This document shows positions 1 to 8,584 of a DNA stretch of 64,000 nucleotides, in pieces; position 1 is the stretch's first letter, and each line of letters begins with the position of its first letter. The DNA comes from Saccharothrix carnea (lineage in GTDB: Bacteria; Actinomycetota; Actinomycetes; Mycobacteriales; Pseudonocardiaceae): NCBI RefSeq assembly GCF_003014735.1, contig NZ_PYAX01000016.1, forward strand, positions 62,001 through 126,000. Reading direction: 5' to 3'. The notes below the pieces were generated by a model that was not told the origin of the DNA, did no database searches, and saw only the letters and a list, made by a program, of their open reading frames with translations. Made by a program: the position numbers and the translations under genes.

Positions 1-53
1 AGTGGACCTGTGTCGACGGGGCGCGGAACCAGCGCCATGTCAGGAGGCGGGCT

Positions 54-1370
54 TCACAGCGGGAAGTCGCCGAGCGTCAGGCGGCGCAGGTTGTGGTAGG
101 CGACGCGGCGACCGAGCGTGGCGCCGACCTCGTCGGAGAACCGGAAGTGGACGCCCGCGTAGACGCGGGAGTCGACGTTCTCCCGCGTGAGCGCCGTCCA
201 CGGTGTCCCGCGGCGGTACTCGCGGTGCACCACCTTGCCGTCGCCCCTGGTGTACGTGGCCGAGAACGTCACCGGGCTGCTCGGCCCGACGAAGCGCGAG
301 AACACCTGCTCGGCGACCGCGGCGGTGACGGTGTGGCCGCTGGGGTACTCGGGGTGCGCCGGGGTCGGCAGGTTGGAGGCCCACGTGGGATCGGGGTCGG
401 TCAGGGGATCGCCGTCGGTGTCCGCGGCACGGATGGCCGTGATCGGCCGCCAGTGCAGGTGGAAGTACTTGGCCTCGAACAGGGCGATGCCGGAGTCGAC
501 CACGGTGACGCCGAACGCCACCAGCAGCCGCACCTTGTCGGCGCGGGACCGGGTCGGGTCGCCGAGCACCGAGCGGAACACCGGCAGGTACTGCGCCAGG
601 GGGTTCAGCCACGCCAGGTCGCTCTGCTCCTCGGTCCGCTCCGAGACCTGCCCGCCCAGCCGGCGCACCTCGGCCAGGTCCCGCCGGTACTCGTCCGTGC
701 CCAGGGCCGGTGGTCGTGGCGGCCGGAACCGGTCGGCCCGCTGGATCAGGAACGGTCGCCCGCGGCTGTACCCGGCGCCGACCACCCGGGTCACCCCCGG
801 CGTGAACCGGTAGACGCCGGGCGCCTCGGGCGGCGGCGTGAACGGCGCGTTCACCGACGCCGGGTCGAGGCGGTCGTCGGCGCGCGCCCTGACCACCGCC
901 GCCGCAGCTTCCCGACCGGCGACGATCCCGACCTCCTTGGCCGCGCCACCGGGCAGTCCCGCCAGCGAGCCGGCCAGCGCGGTGTCGAGCCTCGCCGCCT
1001 GCTCGGGGACCAGCGCCTTCAGCACTCCGTGCACGGCGGTCGCCACGGCGGCGTCCTCGTACACCGCCGACTGCTCCCCGGACCGTTGCGGCACGGCCCG
1101 CCACGGTCCCAGTGCCGCACCGGCCGCCAGCCAGCTCATCGCCCAGATCCGTTCGACGTACCCGATCGCGGGCGACGCCGCCGTCGCCAGCATCTCGTCG
1201 AACCACCGGCCCACGAGATCCGGAGTGGAACCGGCCGCGGCGGGCCGGGGCAGCGCGGGGAGGAGCGCGACGCCCGTGACGCCGGCCGTGGCGATCAGCA
1301 GGCGTCGCCGGGAGATTCCCGCGGAGAGGGGGAACAAGGGTGATCCAGCGGATCCTGTCGTCATCGCCAT
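54..1370 (-). CDS. Secreted vanadium-dependent haloperoxidase / PAP2-family protein
   Basis: The 438-residue protein starts with a twin-arginine export signal (SRRRLLIATAG, residues 20-30) and an Ala-rich cleavage region, so it should be exported folded. The C-terminal half carries the two motifs of the vanadium haloperoxidase/PAP2 fold: HPEYPSGHT near residue 339 (phosphate or vanadate binding) and GVHFRFSD near residue 405 with the catalytic histidine. Family members halogenate using peroxide or act as acid phosphatases; the sequence does not decide which. A GGAAAGG ribosome site suits the second ATG (position 1364) as well as the first. It is monocistronic, divergent from the LuxR-type regulator across a 0.9 kb gap. 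Confidence 0.85.
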   Translation of the reverse strand: MAMTTGSAGSPLFPLSAGISRRRLLIATAGVTGVALLPALPRPAAAGSTPDLVGRWFDEMLATAASPAIGYVERIWAMSWLAAGAALGPWRAVPQRSGEQSAVYEDAAVATAVHGVLKALVPEQAARLDTALAGSLAGLPGGAAKEVGIVAGREAAAAVVRARADDRLDPASVNAPFTPPPEAPGVYRFTPGVTRVVGAGYSRGRPFLIQRADRFRPPRPPALGTDEYRRDLAEVRRLGGQVSERTEEQSDLAWLNPLAQYLPVFRSVLGDPTRSRADKVRLLVAFGVTVVDSGIALFEAKYFHLHWRPITAIRAADTDGDPLTDPDPTWASNLPTPAHPEYPSGHTVTAAVAEQVFSRFVGPSSPVTFSATYTRGDGKVVHREYRRGTPWTALTRENVDSRVYAGVHFRFSDEVGATLGRRVAYHNLRRLTLGDFPL

Positions 1371-2230
1371 GCCTTTCCGTGGGGCTGGGGGTCAGGGTCC
1401 GTTCGGAGGACGGAGACCTCCATCGGCCCGCACTCGACCCGGCCGTCGCGGCGCCCCGGGAATTCCAGGTCGCCGCCCGGCGGTGGACGGGCGGGGGTCA
1501 TCGGTGCGGTGTTGATGAACGCGACGCGGGCAACGAAGCCACCTGGTCACCGTAGCGAGGTGGTCGTGTTTGTAAAGCGCCGCACCGGGCGGCGGTGGAA
1601 ACCGGTGACGGGCCGCGGCCGGTGAACGCGCGGTCGCCGGGAAGCCGCCGTCATAAGTGTCGTGGCCTGCGATCATGTCCTGGCATCACCCCGGTGTTCC
1701 GGGGCCACCCAGGCGTCGCCGCCGGAGCGCGACGGGCTGATCGAATTATTGTGACCGAGGGTGCCCGGTGGTCGGCAGAGGGCTCATATTCGCAGGTGAA
1801 CGGCCCTTCCTTGATCGGTGGAGCCGGTATTCCGGGTCATTTCGACTCCACCGGCGGGGTTCACTCGAACGGATGTGCCTCTGTTGCCGAGATTCCGCTT
1901 GAATGGCAGAGAACTCCGCGTCCGCGGTCGGTAGCCGTCTCAACGCCGGAGGGGGGATGCTCCTGCTCGTCCGCTGGAAATAACGAGGTCGAAGCGGTAT
2001 TGGTGAACGTGGACGGGCGCGGCTCGTCCCGGCGACCCGAGGGATTTTCCCGGCCCGGCACAACCGGACATATCGGTTGATCGGACGTGCGGCGGACCCA
2101 TTTCGGTCCGCTCCCGCATGCCTGCTCTTCGCGTTGCGCGCGAATCGCGTGGTGATCGCCCCGGCGCCAGGGGGAGTGGTGGCGCGACGAGGCGTGGTCC
2201 GCCGGTGAGCGGGGCGGTCCGGGTGAGGGC
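1371..2230. other. Long divergent intergenic region, no convincing gene
   Basis: This gap separates the minus-strand haloperoxidase from the plus-strand LuxR-type regulator. It contains open frames but none with a ribosome site, a recognisable domain or convincing codon bias. Stretches around 1740-1990 are less GC-rich than the neighbouring genes. It must hold the promoters of both flanking genes. Confidence 0.5.
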
Positions 2231-2252
2231 GACCTCGAACGACTTCGAGGTC
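2231..2252. promoter_or_regulatory. Perfect 9-bp inverted repeat upstream of the LuxR-type gene
   Basis: GACCTCGAA and TTCGAGGTC are separated by four bases. The repeat ends 36 bases before the ATG at 2289 and could be an autoregulatory operator or a leader hairpin. Only the symmetry and position are seen; the function is inferred. Confidence 0.45.
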
Positions 2253-2288
2253 GAGGAACACGGTTACCGAGGTCAGGGGGAATGGGGA

Positions 2289-2939
2289 ATGGATGTCGCT
2301 GTGCTCGAGTCGCTCGAAGTCCTGCGCTGCGGTCTGGAGACCATGCTGCGCCGGCTCGAGTGGATCGACGGCGTCGAATGCCACCGCAGCGCGGAAGACC
2401 TGATCATCGCGTCGAAGGCGCGCGGTGACGAGTGGCACCCCGACATCATCATCGTCAGCTGCTGCACCTACGACGACATCGCCGAGCACGTCCGGGTGGA
2501 CTTCCCGGCGAGTCGCATCCTCGAAGTGCTCGTCCGGGCCGACTCCGAGCACCTCGCCGTGGCCGCGCGGACGCAGGCTGACGGCTACCTCATGCTGTAC
2601 GACGTCACGGAGGTGACGCTGGACGGCACGCTGCAGGCCATGACGCGCGGTGAGCTGCCCATGCCCGTACCGGTGGCCAACTACCTGCTCGGGCGCGCCC
2701 GGTCGGGTGACGTGCCGCCACCACGGCACCAGCCCTACTACAGCCCCCGCGAGCGCGACGTCATCGCCCTGCTCCTGGACGGGCTCAGCAACCGGCAGAT
2801 CGCCGACCGGCTCGGCATTTCGTTGCACAGCGCCAAGCGACACGTCTCGGCGGTGCTCAACAAGGTGAACTCACCGAGCCGCGCGCACTTCGTCGCCCAG
2901 ATGCTGCGTGAGGAGGGAGTACCGGCGCAGGGTCGCTGA
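2289..2939 (+). CDS. LuxR/NarL-type transcriptional regulator with degenerate receiver domain
   Basis: 216 residues. The ATG at 2289 is chosen because a GGGGGAA ribosome site lies just upstream, although the frame is open further 5'. Residues about 145-205 form a LuxR helix-turn-helix (SPRERDVIALLLDGLSNRQIA, then LHSAKRHVSAVLNKV). The N-terminal 120 residues resemble a response-regulator receiver, but the segment that should end in the phospho-acceptor Asp reads HPDIIIVSCCTYDD, with Ser/Cys at that place. Phosphorylation by a histidine kinase is therefore doubtful, and no kinase gene is adjacent. It lies 5.6 kb from the PKS/NRPS cluster and may control it, but nothing proves that. Confidence 0.85.
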   Translation: MDVAVLESLEVLRCGLETMLRRLEWIDGVECHRSAEDLIIASKARGDEWHPDIIIVSCCTYDDIAEHVRVDFPASRILEVLVRADSEHLAVAARTQADGYLMLYDVTEVTLDGTLQAMTRGELPMPVPVANYLLGRARSGDVPPPRHQPYYSPRERDVIALLLDGLSNRQIADRLGISLHSAKRHVSAVLNKVNSPSRAHFVAQMLREEGVPAQGR

Positions 2940-2943
2940 GAGC

Positions 2944-3519
2944 TCACAGCACGGTGCGGGCGCGGAGGTGGGCGCGTTCGCCCTGGGGCCCGATCAGGAT
3001 GAGCACCTCGACCGGGGCGTCGGGGTCGGCGCTGTCGAACCAGTGCGGCACGCGGGTGTCGAACTCGGCCACCTCGCCCTCGGCCAGCACCAGGTCCTGG
3101 TCACCGAGGAGCAGTCGGAGGCGGCCGTTGAGCACGTACATCCACTCGTAGCCCTCGTGTGACTTCTGCTCGGCGGTGACCCGGCGCGCCGGGATGATCA
3201 CCTTGAACGCCTGCGGCCCGCCCGCCCGGCGGGTCAGCGGGATGAACGTCATGCCCTTGCGCCGCACCGGGCGCAGGTGGATGCGCGGGTCACCGGTCGG
3301 TGGCGCGCCGATCAGCTCGTCGATCTGCACGCCGTACGCCTCGGCGAGCGGCAGCAGCAGTTCGAGCGTGGGGCGGCGCCGGCCGGACTCCAGACGCGAC
3401 AGCGTGGACACCGAGATACCCGTCTGGGTCGCCACGTCGGTGAGGGTCGCCTCGCGTTGCTTGCGGATCGCGCGCAGTCGGCCCCCGACCGCGGCCAGCA
3501 CCTCGTCCGTGTTTGCCAT
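2944..3519 (-). CDS. XRE-family regulator with C-terminal cupin domain
   Basis: 191 residues from an ATG at 3519. Residues about 10-65 are an XRE helix-turn-helix (GGRLRAIRKQREATLTDVA, GISVSTLSRLESGRR). Residues about 110-185 are a cupin barrel (SHEGYEWMYVLNGRLRLLLG, then VLAEGEVAEFDTRVPHWF), which in this family binds a small ligand or metal and modulates DNA binding. It is divergent from the flavoprotein-methyltransferase gene with only 49 bases between start codons. This spacing is typical of a regulator controlling its neighbour and itself. Upstream extension of the frame lacks a ribosome site and would overlap the divergent gene. Confidence 0.9.
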   Translation of the reverse strand: MANTDEVLAAVGGRLRAIRKQREATLTDVATQTGISVSTLSRLESGRRRPTLELLLPLAEAYGVQIDELIGAPPTGDPRIHLRPVRRKGMTFIPLTRRAGGPQAFKVIIPARRVTAEQKSHEGYEWMYVLNGRLRLLLGDQDLVLAEGEVAEFDTRVPHWFDSADPDAPVEVLILIGPQGERAHLRARTVL

Positions 3520-3568
3520 TCCCGCAAGTTTAGTTCGTCTTCCGCAGACGGCAGCCGATGCTGTGCCC

Positions 3569-5113
3569 ATGACGCAGAAGTTCGATGTCGCGGTGCTCGG
3601 CGGTGGTGTCGCCGGGCTGAGCGGTGCGGTGGCACTGGGCCGCGTTCGGCGCTCGGTGGTCGTGGTCGACGCCGGATCGCCGCGCAACGCGGCGGCAGAC
3701 AGCGTGCACGGGTTCCTGTCCCGCGACGGGATGGGTCCGCTGGAGCTGATCGAGACCGGGCGCGCGGAGGTCAAGCGCTACGGCGGGCAGGTGCTGCCGG
3801 CGACGGCCGTCGCGGCGCGCCGCACCGACGCCGGGTTCGAGGTCGACCTGGACGACGGCCCGCCCGTCACGGCGCGGCGGTTGCTGGTGACCACTGGCAT
3901 CTCCGACGAACTGCCCGACCTGCCCGGTCTGGCGCGGCGCTGGGGCCGGGACGTGGTGCACTGCCCGCACTGCCACGGCTGGGAGTTGCGCGACCAGCCC
4001 GTCGCGGTGGTGGCCACCCACACCGAGTGGGCCGTGCGCCAGGCGCTGATGTTCCGGCAGCTGACCCCGGAGCTGACGTTCTTCCAGCACACCGCACCGG
4101 CGTTGAGCGAGCAGCACGTGGCCCAGCTGACCGCCTGGGGCATCGAGGTGGTCACCGGGCCGGTGGACGCGCTGGAGATCGCCGACGACCGGATCACCGG
4201 CCTCCGGCTGGCGGACGGCACGGTGGCGCCCTGCTCGGTGGTGGTCGTGGCGCCGCGGCTGGTGGCCGACTCGACAGTGCTCACCGGCCTGGGTCTCGAA
4301 CCGACGCCACACCCCTTGGGCATCGGCGAGTCGGTCAAGGCCGACGCGACGGGGCTGACGGACGTGCCCGGGGTGTGGGTCGCGGGCAACATCGCCGAGC
4401 TCAACGCGCAGCTGATGAGCTCCGCCGCGAGCGGTGCGGCGGCGGCCACCGCGATCAACGCCGACCTGATCGCCGAGGACACCCGGCTCACCATCAGGGT
4501 GTCGTCGGGGGAGTACTGGGACGAGCGGTACGGGGCGGGCAAGCACGTCTGGAGCGGCAACCCCAACCCGCACCTGGTCACCACCGCCACCGACCTCACG
4601 CCCGGCACCGCGCTGGACGTCGGCAGCGGCGAAGGCGCGGACGCGGTCTGGCTCGCCTCGCGCGGCTGGGACGTCACCGGCGTGGACATGTCGCAGGTCG
4701 CCCTGGACCGCGCCGCGAGCCACGCCGCCGAGTCCGATGTGGAGGTCACGTGGCAGCAGGCCGACATCACCCAGTGGGAGATCGCACCCGCGCGGTTCGA
4801 CCTGATCTCCGTGCAGTACCTGCAGATGCCCAAGACCACGCGGGAAGCCCTGCTCCGCCGGCTGGCCGCGGCCGTCCGCCCGGGCGGGACGCTGCTCGTC
4901 GTCGGCCACCACCCGGCCGACCTGGAGGTGGCGTCGCTGCGCCGCCCGCGCCTGCCGCACCTGGTGTACACGGCCGAGGACATCGCCACCGTGCTGGACC
5001 CCTCGGCGTGGGACATCACCACATCGGCCGAACAGCGCCCGGCCACCGACCCGGACGGACAGCCGATCACGCTCACCGACGCGGTGCTGCGCGCCGTGCG
5101 ACGCGCCGACTGA
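3569..5113 (+). CDS. Bifunctional NAD(P)/FAD oxidoreductase (thioredoxin-reductase-like) fused to class I SAM methyltransferase
   Basis: 514 residues. Residues 1-300 form a two-dinucleotide-binding-domain flavoprotein: FAD-binding GGGVAGLSGAVALG at the N-terminus, a CPHCHGWE CxxC-type motif near residue 132, and a C-terminal GVWVAGN segment. Residues about 305-514 are a class I methyltransferase with SAM motif I ALDVGSGEGAD and a VTGVDMS motif II. This fusion occurs as a recognised two-domain family in actinobacteria; its substrate is unknown. The ATG is 49 bases from the divergent cupin repressor, which probably regulates it. The next two genes follow in the same direction. Confidence 0.9.
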   Translation: MTQKFDVAVLGGGVAGLSGAVALGRVRRSVVVVDAGSPRNAAADSVHGFLSRDGMGPLELIETGRAEVKRYGGQVLPATAVAARRTDAGFEVDLDDGPPVTARRLLVTTGISDELPDLPGLARRWGRDVVHCPHCHGWELRDQPVAVVATHTEWAVRQALMFRQLTPELTFFQHTAPALSEQHVAQLTAWGIEVVTGPVDALEIADDRITGLRLADGTVAPCSVVVVAPRLVADSTVLTGLGLEPTPHPLGIGESVKADATGLTDVPGVWVAGNIAELNAQLMSSAASGAAAATAINADLIAEDTRLTIRVSSGEYWDERYGAGKHVWSGNPNPHLVTTATDLTPGTALDVGSGEGADAVWLASRGWDVTGVDMSQVALDRAASHAAESDVEVTWQQADITQWEIAPARFDLISVQYLQMPKTTREALLRRLAAAVRPGGTLLVVGHHPADLEVASLRRPRLPHLVYTAEDIATVLDPSAWDITTSAEQRPATDPDGQPITLTDAVLRAVRRAD

Positions 5114-5163
5114 CCGCGATGACGACGACGCAACGCCCAACGGACAGCGGGAGGACACCGACC

Positions 5164-6420
5164 ATGACGGCGGAACAGGTCGACACGCTCGTCATCGGGG
5201 GCGGTCAGGCCGGGCTGGCGACGAGCTACTGGCTGACCAAGGCCGGCGTGGACCACCTCGTGGTCGACCGGCGGGACCGGCACGGCGGCGGCTGGCACGA
5301 CCGGTGGGACGACTTCTGCCTGGTGCTGCCCAACTTCACGGTCCGGATGCCGGGGATGCCGTACGACGGCGACGACCCGGACGGCTTCATGGCGCGCGAC
5401 GACGTGGTGAAGTACCTGTCCCGGTACGCCGCAGCCTTCGACGTCCCGGCCCGGTTCGACACCGAGGTGACCGGGCTGGCCGCCGGGGACGGCACCCTCG
5501 TCGCGCGCGCCGGGGGCACGACCTTCGAGGCGCGCAACGTGGTGCTGGCGACCGGACCGTTCCCGCGCCCGAAGATCCCGGCCGCGTCCGGGCAGCTCTC
5601 CGCGGACGTCACGCAGCTGCACTCCCGGGACTACCGCGGGCCGGGGCAGTTACCCGACGGCGGCGTGCTCGTGGTCGGCGCCGGCCAGTCCGGCGCGCAG
5701 ATCGCCGAGGAACTGCACCGGGCGGGCCGCGAGGTCCACCTGGCGATCTCGAAGTGCGCCGCCGCTCCCCGCCGCTACCGGGGGCGCGACCTGGGCTGGT
5801 GGCTGCTCCGGGTGGTCGAGCACGGCGCGGAGGTCGGCGTCGAGGTGAAGGCGCCACCGCCGGCCGGCCGGTTCGCGGGCAACCCGATCCTGTCCGGCCG
5901 GGACGGCGGCCACGGCATCGACCTGCGGCAGCTCGCCCGTGACGGCGTCCGCCTGTACGGCAGGCTGGAGTCGGCGGACGGCACGGCGGTGCGGTTCAGC
6001 GACGACCTCCTGGACCGCCTGGTGTTCGCCGAGACCCAGTTCGACAAGCAGTACCGGCGGCTGTTCGACGCCTACATCGCGGCGGCCGGGATCGACGCGC
6101 CGCCCGACGACCGCACCCCGCCCGACGACTCGTTCGTCCCGCCCACCGGCACGGGGCTCGACCTCGCCGCCGAGGGGATCGGCTCGGTCGTGTGGGCGAC
6201 CGGGTACCAGCTCGACTTCGGCTGGGTGGACCTGCCGGTGCTGGACGAGTGGGACTACCCGCGGCACACCCGGGGCGTGACCACCCACCCGGGGCTGTAC
6301 GTGGTCGGGCTGCCCTGGCTGCACACCATGGCGTCGTCGGTGTTCGCCGGGATCGGCACCGACACCGCGCACGTCGTGGAACACATCGTCGGCCGGAACA
6401 CCGCTCGGCACCCGGCCTGA
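5164..6420 (+). CDS. CzcO-like flavin-dependent monooxygenase/oxidoreductase
   Basis: 418 residues. A GGGAGG ribosome site at 5149-5154 favours the ATG at 5164 over the in-frame ATG at 5119. The N-terminal FAD site is VIGGGQAGLATSYWL; the NADP site is VVGAGQSGAQIAEEL near residue 170; WATGYQLDF near residue 345 is the ATG-type motif of flavoprotein monooxygenases. The family includes single-component flavoprotein monooxygenases and proteins once annotated as CzcO (metal or potassium transport); no substrate can be assigned. It lies 50 bases after the flavoprotein-methyltransferase gene and likely shares its transcript. Confidence 0.85.
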   Translation: MTAEQVDTLVIGGGQAGLATSYWLTKAGVDHLVVDRRDRHGGGWHDRWDDFCLVLPNFTVRMPGMPYDGDDPDGFMARDDVVKYLSRYAAAFDVPARFDTEVTGLAAGDGTLVARAGGTTFEARNVVLATGPFPRPKIPAASGQLSADVTQLHSRDYRGPGQLPDGGVLVVGAGQSGAQIAEELHRAGREVHLAISKCAAAPRRYRGRDLGWWLLRVVEHGAEVGVEVKAPPPAGRFAGNPILSGRDGGHGIDLRQLARDGVRLYGRLESADGTAVRFSDDLLDRLVFAETQFDKQYRRLFDAYIAAAGIDAPPDDRTPPDDSFVPPTGTGLDLAAEGIGSVVWATGYQLDFGWVDLPVLDEWDYPRHTRGVTTHPGLYVVGLPWLHTMASSVFAGIGTDTAHVVEHIVGRNTARHPA

Positions 6421-6501
6421 CCGCGGCGCGCCCTCCTGCCTCGCCGCGGCGGTCACCGCCACTCCACGTTTCGAGCACCATCTTCGACTAGGAGACCCGT
6501 G

Positions 6502-7926
6502 ATGCACGACCCCCAGGATTCGGTGCGTGACGCGGACGCGCCGCGCGAGGCGCAGGAGTCGCCCGACCCACGCCGGTGGAAGGCGCTCGCGGCGATCTGC
6601 ACGGCGCAGTTCATGCTGATGCTGGACCTCACCGTGATCAACGTCGCCCTGCCCGACCTCGGCGCCGACCTCGGCCTGAGCCGGGTGGCGTTCACCTGGG
6701 CGGTCAGCGTCTACGTGCTGTTCCTCGGCGGGCTGCTGCTGTTCGGCGGCAGGCTCGCCGACATCTTCGGCGCCCGCACCATGATGATGACCGGCCTGGT
6801 GGTGTTCACCCTGGCCTCGTTGTCCAGCGGCCTGGCGCAGGACGAGACCGTGCTGATCGCCGGGCGGCTCTGCCAGGGCATCGGCGCCGCCCTGCTGTCA
6901 CCGGCCGCGTTGCGCGCCCTCACCGCCATCTTCCAGGGCGCCGAGCGCAACAAGGCGCTGGGCGTGTGGTCCTCCCTCGGCGGCATCGGCTTCGCGGTGG
7001 GGCTGCTCGTCGGCGGACTGCTCACCAGCGGACCGGGCTGGCGCTGGGTCTTCTTCATCAACATCCCGATCGGGATCGGCGTGCTGCTCGCGATCCGGGC
7101 CCTGGTGCCGGAACGCCGGGTCGCGGGCGCGGACCGGCACGTCGACGTGCTGGGCGCGGTGACCGTCACCGCCGCCACCGGCTCGTTCATCTACGGCATG
7201 ATCAACGCCGGTGACCACGGCTGGTCGGACCTCGGCACCCTGGGGCCAGTCCTCGCCGCCGTCGTGCTGTACGGGATGTTCGCGGTCGTGGAGCGCAGGG
7301 TCCGCAACCCCTTGATCCGGCCGGGCGTGCTGGCCCGCCGCCCGGTCGCGGCCGGTGCGTTCCTCATGCTCGTCGCGGCCGGGGTGACCGGCGGGGACCT
7401 GTTCATCACCTCGCAGTACCTGCAACACCTCCGAGGGCAGAGCGCGCTGGACACCGGGCTGTTCTTCCTGATCCCGGCCCTGGCCACGGTCGTCGGTGCC
7501 GTCCTGGGCGGCAAGCTGGTCGGCACCGTGGGCGCCAAGGCCATCGCCTTCGCCGGACTGGCCCTGGTCGCGGTCGGCAACGGGCTGCTGATCGGCCTGA
7601 CCGCGGACGGCAACGTCTACGCGCGGGCGCTTCCGGGCGCCGTGCTGTTCGCGATGGGCGCCGCACCGGTGTTCGTCGCCGCGACCACCACCGCGCTGCG
7701 CCACGTCGCCCAGCACGAGTCCGGGGTGGTGTCGGGCATGGTCTACACGTTCAACCCGACCGGGGCCGCGATCTTCGTCGCGGTGGGGTCGACCGTCGCC
7801 GCCGCGGGCCTCACCAACTCGCCCTCGGTCGTCGGTTTCACCGACGCCTACACGATGTTCGCCGTGGCCGCCGCCGTGGCCGCGCTGATCGCGCTGGCCC
7901 TCGTACCGGCCCGCGACCGCGCCTGA
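6502..7926 (+). CDS. MFS drug exporter, DHA2 (EmrB/QacA, 14-helix) family
   Basis: 474 residues with about 14 hydrophobic segments. The first helix carries AQFMLMLDLTVINVALPDL, which is diagnostic of the DHA2 drug:proton antiporters, followed by GGRLADIFGART (loop 2-3 motif A) and the helix 5 antiporter region with a Gly-rich GFAVGLLVGG. An AGGAG ribosome site sits before the ATG at 6502; a GTG lies immediately upstream. It closes the run that starts with the flavoprotein-methyltransferase gene. A role in self-resistance or export for the nearby biosynthetic cluster is plausible but not shown. Confidence 0.9.
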   Translation: MHDPQDSVRDADAPREAQESPDPRRWKALAAICTAQFMLMLDLTVINVALPDLGADLGLSRVAFTWAVSVYVLFLGGLLLFGGRLADIFGARTMMMTGLVVFTLASLSSGLAQDETVLIAGRLCQGIGAALLSPAALRALTAIFQGAERNKALGVWSSLGGIGFAVGLLVGGLLTSGPGWRWVFFINIPIGIGVLLAIRALVPERRVAGADRHVDVLGAVTVTAATGSFIYGMINAGDHGWSDLGTLGPVLAAVVLYGMFAVVERRVRNPLIRPGVLARRPVAAGAFLMLVAAGVTGGDLFITSQYLQHLRGQSALDTGLFFLIPALATVVGAVLGGKLVGTVGAKAIAFAGLALVAVGNGLLIGLTADGNVYARALPGAVLFAMGAAPVFVAATTTALRHVAQHESGVVSGMVYTFNPTGAAIFVAVGSTVAAAGLTNSPSVVGFTDAYTMFAVAAAVAALIALALVPARDRA

Positions 7927-7937
7927 CCGCCCGCTCG

Positions 7938-8441
7938 TCACGCCCTCGGTCGCCGCTGGATGCGCGACAGCCCGCGCTGCAACCGCCAGGTGAAGGCGCG
8001 CACGTCGACTCCGGCGGCGATCAGCTCGATCGCGGAGTACCTCGGCAGCTGGTCGAGGCGCAGGATCCAGCCGAGGCCCGCGCACAACCGGGCGTAGCGC
8101 TCGGTGACCTCGCCGGAATCCGGCGGTGTCCCGCCGTCCGGCCACGGTGAGAAGACGTAGGCGCCGGGGTGCCGTTCGACGCCGAGGATGGCGGCTTGTG
8201 CGGCGCAGTGCGCGAGATGGGCGCGCAGCAACGTGATCGTGTGCGCGTCGAGCTCGACGCGCCGCTGCTGGTCGAGGGTGAGCAAGCCGGTGTCGAGGTC
8301 GATGTCGTCCCAGCGCAGGGCGCACAACTCGTCGGCCTCGGCGCCGACGGTCGTGGCGAGCCAGACGAACATGCCCCAACCCGGGTCGTTCGACGCCTCC
8401 ATGACGATCGTCGCGGCCTGGACCGGCGTTGTGGTCGACAT
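7938..8441 (-). CDS. Degenerate tyrosine-recombinase catalytic-domain protein (no active site)
   Basis: 167 residues from the ATG at 8441; longer starts exist (8483, 8558) and none has a good ribosome site. The sequence follows the C-terminal domain of phage-type integrases: GWGMFVWLATTVGAEADELCALRWDDID corresponds to the box I region and YSAIELIAAGVDVRAFTWRLQRG to box II. The box I arginine, the box II HxxR and the terminal Tyr-containing segment are all missing, and the N-terminal DNA-binding domains are absent. It cannot be a working recombinase. It is either a relic or a domain reused for another purpose. Upstream lies a 44-bp element also found before the P450 gene. Confidence 0.65.
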   Translation of the reverse strand: MSTTTPVQAATIVMEASNDPGWGMFVWLATTVGAEADELCALRWDDIDLDTGLLTLDQQRRVELDAHTITLLRAHLAHCAAQAAILGVERHPGAYVFSPWPDGGTPPDSGEVTERYARLCAGLGWILRLDQLPRYSAIELIAAGVDVRAFTWRLQRGLSRIQRRPRA

Positions 8442-8510
8442 GAGGGCAGCGTAGGCAGCGCTTCTCTTGCTGTGCAGCCGCATGAGTGCGCGGCGACCCG
8501 CGCCGTGGTG

Positions 8511-8554
8511 CGCACTTTGGTGCGGTAGATCGTCCGCACCCGCGGGGCTTGTCC
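8511..8554. promoter_or_regulatory. Shared 44-bp promoter element, copy 1
   Basis: The segment matches 12016-12059 at 34 of 44 positions, including an unbroken 12-base core ATCGTCCGCACC and a GGGCTTG tail at the same spacing. Within this copy GGTGCGG (8519-8525) and CCGCACC (8534-8540) form a perfect inverted repeat around eight bases. It sits between divergent genes, 70 bases from the recombinase-like start and about 30 bases from the SMP-30-like start. A common operator is the simplest reading. Confidence 0.6.
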
Positions 8555-8584
8555 ACACCGGTCCGGTTCGCGACCGTTCTCGGC

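Noticed and set aside
1595..2080. 161-codon plus-strand frame in the long intergenic region
   Set aside because: No ribosome site, no recognisable domain, and poor codon bias compared with neighbouring genes.
7938..8483. Functional phage integrase with attachment site
   Set aside because: Catalytic residues are absent, the N-terminal domains are missing, and there is no tRNA or flanking direct repeat.
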